Shown piece by piece: positions 16,388 to 19,146 of a DNA stretch of 19,146 nt. Source of the DNA: Pseudomonadota bacterium (GTDB lineage Bacteria > Pseudomonadota > Alphaproteobacteria > Rhodospirillales > 2-02-FULL-58-16); assembly GCA_022560215.1 (NCBI GenBank), contig JADFTO010000018.1, forward strand, positions 1 to 19,146. Direction: 5' to 3'. Position numbers and translations under genes: made by a program. Numbering within the stretch: the first letter of the stretch is position 1; every line of letters begins with the position of its first letter. Below the pieces are notes generated by a model. The model had not been told where the DNA came from, ran no database searches, and was given only the letters and a program-made list of their open reading frames with translations.

Positions 16388-17245
16388 ATGGATTACGTCA
16401 ACCCCGACGCCCTGGTGAGCACCGACTGGCTGGCCGGCCGCCTGGGAGACGTCCGCGTGGTGGACGCCACGTACATGCTGCCCAACATGGCGGGCCGCGG
16501 CCGCGACGCCTATGAGGACGGCCATATTCCCGGCGCCGTCTTCTTCGACATCGACGCCATCCGCGATGACGGCACGGAGCTTCCCCACATGATGCCCGGC
16601 CCGCAGAAGTTCTCGTCCATGGTGGGGGGCCTCGGCATCGGCGACGGGGACAGCGTCGTGGTCTACGACTCCCACGGCGGCTACCTGGCGGCGGCCAGGG
16701 TATGGTGGATGTTCCGGGCCTTCGGACACCGGCACGTGGCGCTGCTCGACGGCGGCCTGCCCAAGTGGATGAGGGAAAAGAGGCCCCTCGGCGACGAGAT
16801 TCCCGATCCGCCCGCACGCTCCTTTAGCGCCCGCCCGAACCCGGACTTGGTGCGCGGTGTCGGCCAGATGCTGGAAAACCTGGACACCAAGCGCGAGCAG
16901 GTGGTGGATGCCCGCAGCGCCCCCCGCTTCAAGGGCCTGGAGCCGGAACCGAGGCCGGCCGGGAAACGGGGCCACATCCCGGGCAGTGTGAATTTGCCCT
17001 TCACGGACCTGCTGGACCCGGACGCAGATTTCGTCATGCGTCCGGCGCCAGAATTGGCCCGCATATTCGAACGCTTCGATCCCGAACGGCCCATCGTCGC
17101 CAGTTGCGGCTCCGGCGTCACCGCGGCGGTCCTCGCCCTGGGCTTTTACCTGATGGGACGCCAGGACATCGCCGTCTACGACGGATCCTGGGCCGAATGG
17201 GGCAACCGGGACGACACGCCGGTGGAAAAGGGCGAAGGCCCATGA
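16388..17245 (+). CDS. sseA: 3-mercaptopyruvate sulfurtransferase (tandem rhodanese)
   Basis: Transfers sulfur from 3-mercaptopyruvate, a transamination product of cysteine, to thiophilic acceptors. The 285 residues hold two rhodanese domains. The N-terminal one (to about residue 140) lacks a catalytic cysteine: its loop reads VVYDSHGGY. The C-terminal one has Cys240 in CGSGVTA, the mercaptopyruvate-type loop, distinct from the thiosulfate-type CRKGVT. Both have the CH2A-like HIPGA/HIPGS motif (about 46-50 and 196-200). It starts 12 bases after cysK and its stop overlaps the next gene by four bases (ATGA), so it is mid-operon. Cysteine synthesis and cysteine-sulfur use are thus cotranscribed. 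Confidence 0.93.
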   Translation: MDYVNPDALVSTDWLAGRLGDVRVVDATYMLPNMAGRGRDAYEDGHIPGAVFFDIDAIRDDGTELPHMMPGPQKFSSMVGGLGIGDGDSVVVYDSHGGYLAAARVWWMFRAFGHRHVALLDGGLPKWMREKRPLGDEIPDPPARSFSARPNPDLVRGVGQMLENLDTKREQVVDARSAPRFKGLEPEPRPAGKRGHIPGSVNLPFTDLLDPDADFVMRPAPELARIFERFDPERPIVASCGSGVTAAVLALGFYLMGRQDIAVYDGSWAEWGNRDDTPVEKGEGP

Positions 17246-17805
17246 GCGGCGACGGCATCGAGGTCCCTGCCGGAAAGCTCGCCCTGGTGGTCACCTACCT
17301 GGAGATGACCAAGCAGCCCACCGACCCGGGGCCGCCGGTTCCGGCACTCAAGCTGGCCCTGCTCCGGGCCGAGAATCCGACCGTCGCCTTCTACCGGTTC
17401 CTTTACGACACCGTTGGCGGACCCTGGCAATGGTACGAGCGGCGGCGCATGGACGACGACGAGCTGGCGGCCATCGTCCAGGATCCGGCGGTGGAGATCT
17501 ACGTGCTCTACGTGAGCGGGGTGCCCGCCGGTTACAGCGAGCTGGACCTGCGCAAGATGCCGGACATCGAGGTCGCCTACTTCGGCCTCATGCCCGAATT
17601 CATCGGCCGCGGCCTCGGGACCTACCTGCTCAGGTGGACCATCGACCAGGCCTGGACGCGGGAGCCGAAGCGGCTTTGGGTGCACACCTGCAACCTCGAT
17701 CACCCGCGCTCGCTCGGCCTCTATCAGCGGGCGGGGTTTACGCCCTACGGACAGGAGGCGAGCGTCATCGACGACCCGAGGCTGGATGGGTCTATCTCTG
17801 GATGA
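17242..17805 (+). CDS. GNAT-family N-acetyltransferase
   Basis: Acetyl-CoA-dependent acetyltransferase of unknown substrate, 187 residues. The acetyl-CoA-binding motif is FGLMPEFIGRGLGTYLL (about 114-130), preceded by the strand EVAYFG and followed by LWVHTCNLDHPRSLGLYQRA (145-164) and GFTPY, the usual GNAT C-terminal end. The ATG at 17242 overlaps the sseA stop (ATGA); the frame is open further upstream, but that part is only an arginine-rich shadow of sseA. Coupling to sseA hints at a small thiol or amino-acid substrate, but this is inference. Its last 14 bases overlap the convergent membrane-protein gene. Confidence 0.88.
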   Translation: MSGDGIEVPAGKLALVVTYLEMTKQPTDPGPPVPALKLALLRAENPTVAFYRFLYDTVGGPWQWYERRRMDDDELAAIVQDPAVEIYVLYVSGVPAGYSELDLRKMPDIEVAYFGLMPEFIGRGLGTYLLRWTIDQAWTREPKRLWVHTCNLDHPRSLGLYQRAGFTPYGQEASVIDDPRLDGSISG

Positions 17806-18340
17806 ATCTTTCGATACGGGATTTGTCGACCCCCTCCAAGATTTCCAACGCGCCGCGTTTGGTCAGGATGATCTTGCCGTCGTAGTCATTCGGCGCGAGG
17901 TAGACGTAGGTGCCGTATCGCCGCACCAGGGTCTCGAGGCTTTCCACCAGACCCGGCTCGCACACGTAGTCCTCGCAGTTATACTGCACGATCACCCCGG
18001 GCGTGTCCTTTCCGTCGGCGTGTTCCAGCATGTGGCGTTGAATGGGTTCCGGCATATGGGTGCTCAGGATATGGCCGCCCGGGAGGTCCTCCGTGTGACC
18101 GCTGATCTCCGTCGGCGGCAGGTGGGGCGTCAGCGCCGAGAACGCCCAAATCCCCCCCCCGACGAGCGCCATCACGCCGGCGACCGAGAGCAGAAACTTC
18201 CAGGGCGATGAGGTGCGAACTTGCTCTCGCGCCCTGACCACCTGCTTCTTCATTCTCGCCGTGCGTCTGGCTTTCTTCGAGCGTTGACCCTTCCGCAGCG
18301 ACGCCTTCAGGGACTCATTGCGCCGGCTACCCTCTTTCAT
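17792..18340 (-). CDS. Single-span membrane protein with DUF3105-like C-terminal domain
   Basis: Function unknown. I start it at the ATG at 18340 (MKEGSRRNESLK, 182 residues), which has a GGAAG-type site closely upstream and GGAGG further up; an in-frame ATG at 18409 would add 23 residues. The first 45 residues are very basic (Lys/Arg-rich) and should stay in the cytoplasm. A hydrophobic helix is at about 47-70 (KFLLSVAGVMALVGGGIWAF), putting the rest in the periplasm. The C-terminal part has HMPEPIQRHMLEHADG, then VIVQYNCEDYVC (C122, C127) and VYLAPNDYDGKIILTKRG, which resembles the DUF3105 pattern of a conserved LEH followed by a Tyr-Asn-Cys strand. The match is from memory of the family, so it is tentative. 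The end overlaps the GNAT gene by 14 bases, tail to tail. Confidence 0.78.
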   Translation of the reverse strand: MKEGSRRNESLKASLRKGQRSKKARRTARMKKQVVRAREQVRTSSPWKFLLSVAGVMALVGGGIWAFSALTPHLPPTEISGHTEDLPGGHILSTHMPEPIQRHMLEHADGKDTPGVIVQYNCEDYVCEPGLVESLETLVRRYGTYVYLAPNDYDGKIILTKRGALEILEGVDKSRIERFIQR

Positions 18341-18464
18341 TTTTCTTCCGTTCCTCCGGCTTCTCAGCCTCGGCAGTATCCCCGGGAGTGCCGTAACCTG
18401 ACATTCCACGGATGAATCGTGCTACCCTTGCGAAGCCCGGACAGTTGCCTGTCGGAGGGCGAAA
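18341..18464. promoter_or_regulatory. Divergent spacer between the membrane protein and the lipoprotein
   Basis: The 124 bases must carry the upstream signals of both divergent genes. Toward the lipoprotein, CTGACA (18398-18403) and an extended TG-C-TACCCT (18420-18428) are 19 bases apart, a weak promoter candidate. Nothing convincing is seen in the other direction. If the membrane protein actually starts at 18409, the spacer shrinks to 55 bases. Confidence 0.25.
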
Positions 18465-19146
18465 ATGAGCGGAAAATCGTTCCTCATCCTGACGGCCCTG
18501 GCGTTGCCCTTGCTGGCATCGTGCCAGACGGTGTCCGTGGAGGAAGCCAAGAAGATCACCGCCACATTCGAGGGCGAGTCATACGTCGCGCCGCCGCGCA
18601 CCATCAACGACATCCTTCAAATCTTTACCGTCGTGTTACTCGAGCCGACGATGATCGAGCCCGATCATTGTTCGACCGAAGGCGAGGAATCGGGCGGGCT
18701 CTCGAAGAGTATATTGGAGCTCAAGGAGCTGCTCAAGCAGGGCAGCGGGAACGACAGGATCACGGTGCCCGAACACCTGCGAAAGAAAGGCTGGGCGAAA
18801 AAAATCAACTACGCCTATGACGTTTATCACAGGATCGCGGGCCGGGAACAATTTCGCGGGAACATCCCCGAGGCCATCCGTTACATGGAACTCGCCCTGG
18901 AATCCGTGCCCTATAAGAATCCCGCCTATCAACATGCCCATTTGGCGAAAACCTATGTGCTCGCCGGAAACCTGAAGGCCGCCGAAGACTCCCTGAATCG
19001 GGCCTTGACCTTCATTTCCCAACAAAAGACCCCCGGGGCCGGCACCCTTATCATGACCACGTGGGCCGAGGCGGCGGTGGCCGAGGCCAAAGGCGACCTG
19101 CTCAAGGCCGAGAACGGGTTGCGCAAGGCTATAAGAATTTCCCGGG
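18465..19146 (+). CDS. Lipoprotein with TPR-like helical repeats, C-terminus missing
   Basis: A frame open to the right edge, 227 codons visible. The ATG at 18465 has GGAGG 6 bases upstream. A lipoprotein signal is clear: a short basic start (MSGKS), a hydrophobic stretch, and the lipobox LASC with Cys20. After this comes YVAPPRTINDILQIF, resembling the segment that precedes the TPRs of some alphaproteobacterial TPR/CHAT proteins. Residues from about 130 on contain TPR-like helix pairs (GNIPEAIRYMELALESVP, AYQHAHLAKTYVLAGNLKAAEDSL, AVAEAKGDLLKAENGLRKAI). A C-terminal enzymatic or CHAT domain might lie beyond the window, but this cannot be seen. Codon use looks somewhat less GC-biased than the metabolic genes. 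Function unknown, probably a periplasm-facing scaffold. Confidence 0.82.
   Translation, partial: MSGKSFLILTALALPLLASCQTVSVEEAKKITATFEGESYVAPPRTINDILQIFTVVLLEPTMIEPDHCSTEGEESGGLSKSILELKELLKQGSGNDRITVPEHLRKKGWAKKINYAYDVYHRIAGREQFRGNIPEAIRYMELALESVPYKNPAYQHAHLAKTYVLAGNLKAAEDSLNRALTFISQQKTPGAGTLIMTTWAEAAVAEAKGDLLKAENGLRKAIRISR

Noticed and set aside
15230..16975. 581-codon minus-strand frame opposite cysK and sseA
   Set aside because: Covers two well-supported genes with family motifs; composition is that of a reverse-frame shadow.

Overview
The window is GC-rich chromosomal DNA with tightly packed genes and no mobile elements. Gene content and order point to an Alphaproteobacterium, most likely of the Rhodospirillales type. 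The reasons are the series trigger factor - ClpP - ClpX - Lon - HU - complex I, separate nuoC and nuoD genes, an alphaproteobacterial-type cysteine synthase, and the tRNA genes set between these loci. The taxon is inferred from family knowledge, not from a database search.

Positions 1-13.0 kb are almost all on the minus strand. Read in the direction of transcription, an nnr (NAD(P)HX repair) gene overlaps a malonyl-CoA decarboxylase gene by 4 bases. Then come tRNA-Leu(TAG), tig, clpP, clpX and lon (folding and ATP-dependent proteolysis), a hup gene for the nucleoid protein HU ending in a clear rho-independent terminator, tRNA-Val(TAC), tRNA-Asp(GTC), and nuoA-nuoB-nuoC-nuoD, with nuoD running off the left edge. 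ClpX and ClpP form one protease, Lon is a second, and trigger factor supplies nascent chains to the same quality-control network. The nuo genes begin the respiratory complex I operon.

Positions 13.1-17.8 kb are on the plus strand. dadA (D-amino-acid dehydrogenase) stands alone, divergent from nnr. An AT-rich spacer with a promoter-like site follows, then a probable operon of an ADP-ribose-pyrophosphatase-type Nudix hydrolase, cysteine synthase, 3-mercaptopyruvate sulfurtransferase and a GNAT acetyltransferase. Its theme is sulfur and cysteine metabolism.

Positions 17.8-19.1 kb are the least-characterised part: a minus-strand single-span membrane protein with a DUF3105-like periplasmic domain, whose end overlaps the acetyltransferase end, and a divergent plus-strand lipoprotein with TPR-like helices that is cut by the right edge.

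Most of the window is ordinary core genome. I did not find a convincing new defence, mobile or secretion system. The points that deserve a second look are the structured 583-base lon-hup spacer, the TTG start of hup, the nnr-mcd coupling, the inverted repeat in the nnr/dadA divergent region, and the DUF3105-like/lipoprotein pair.
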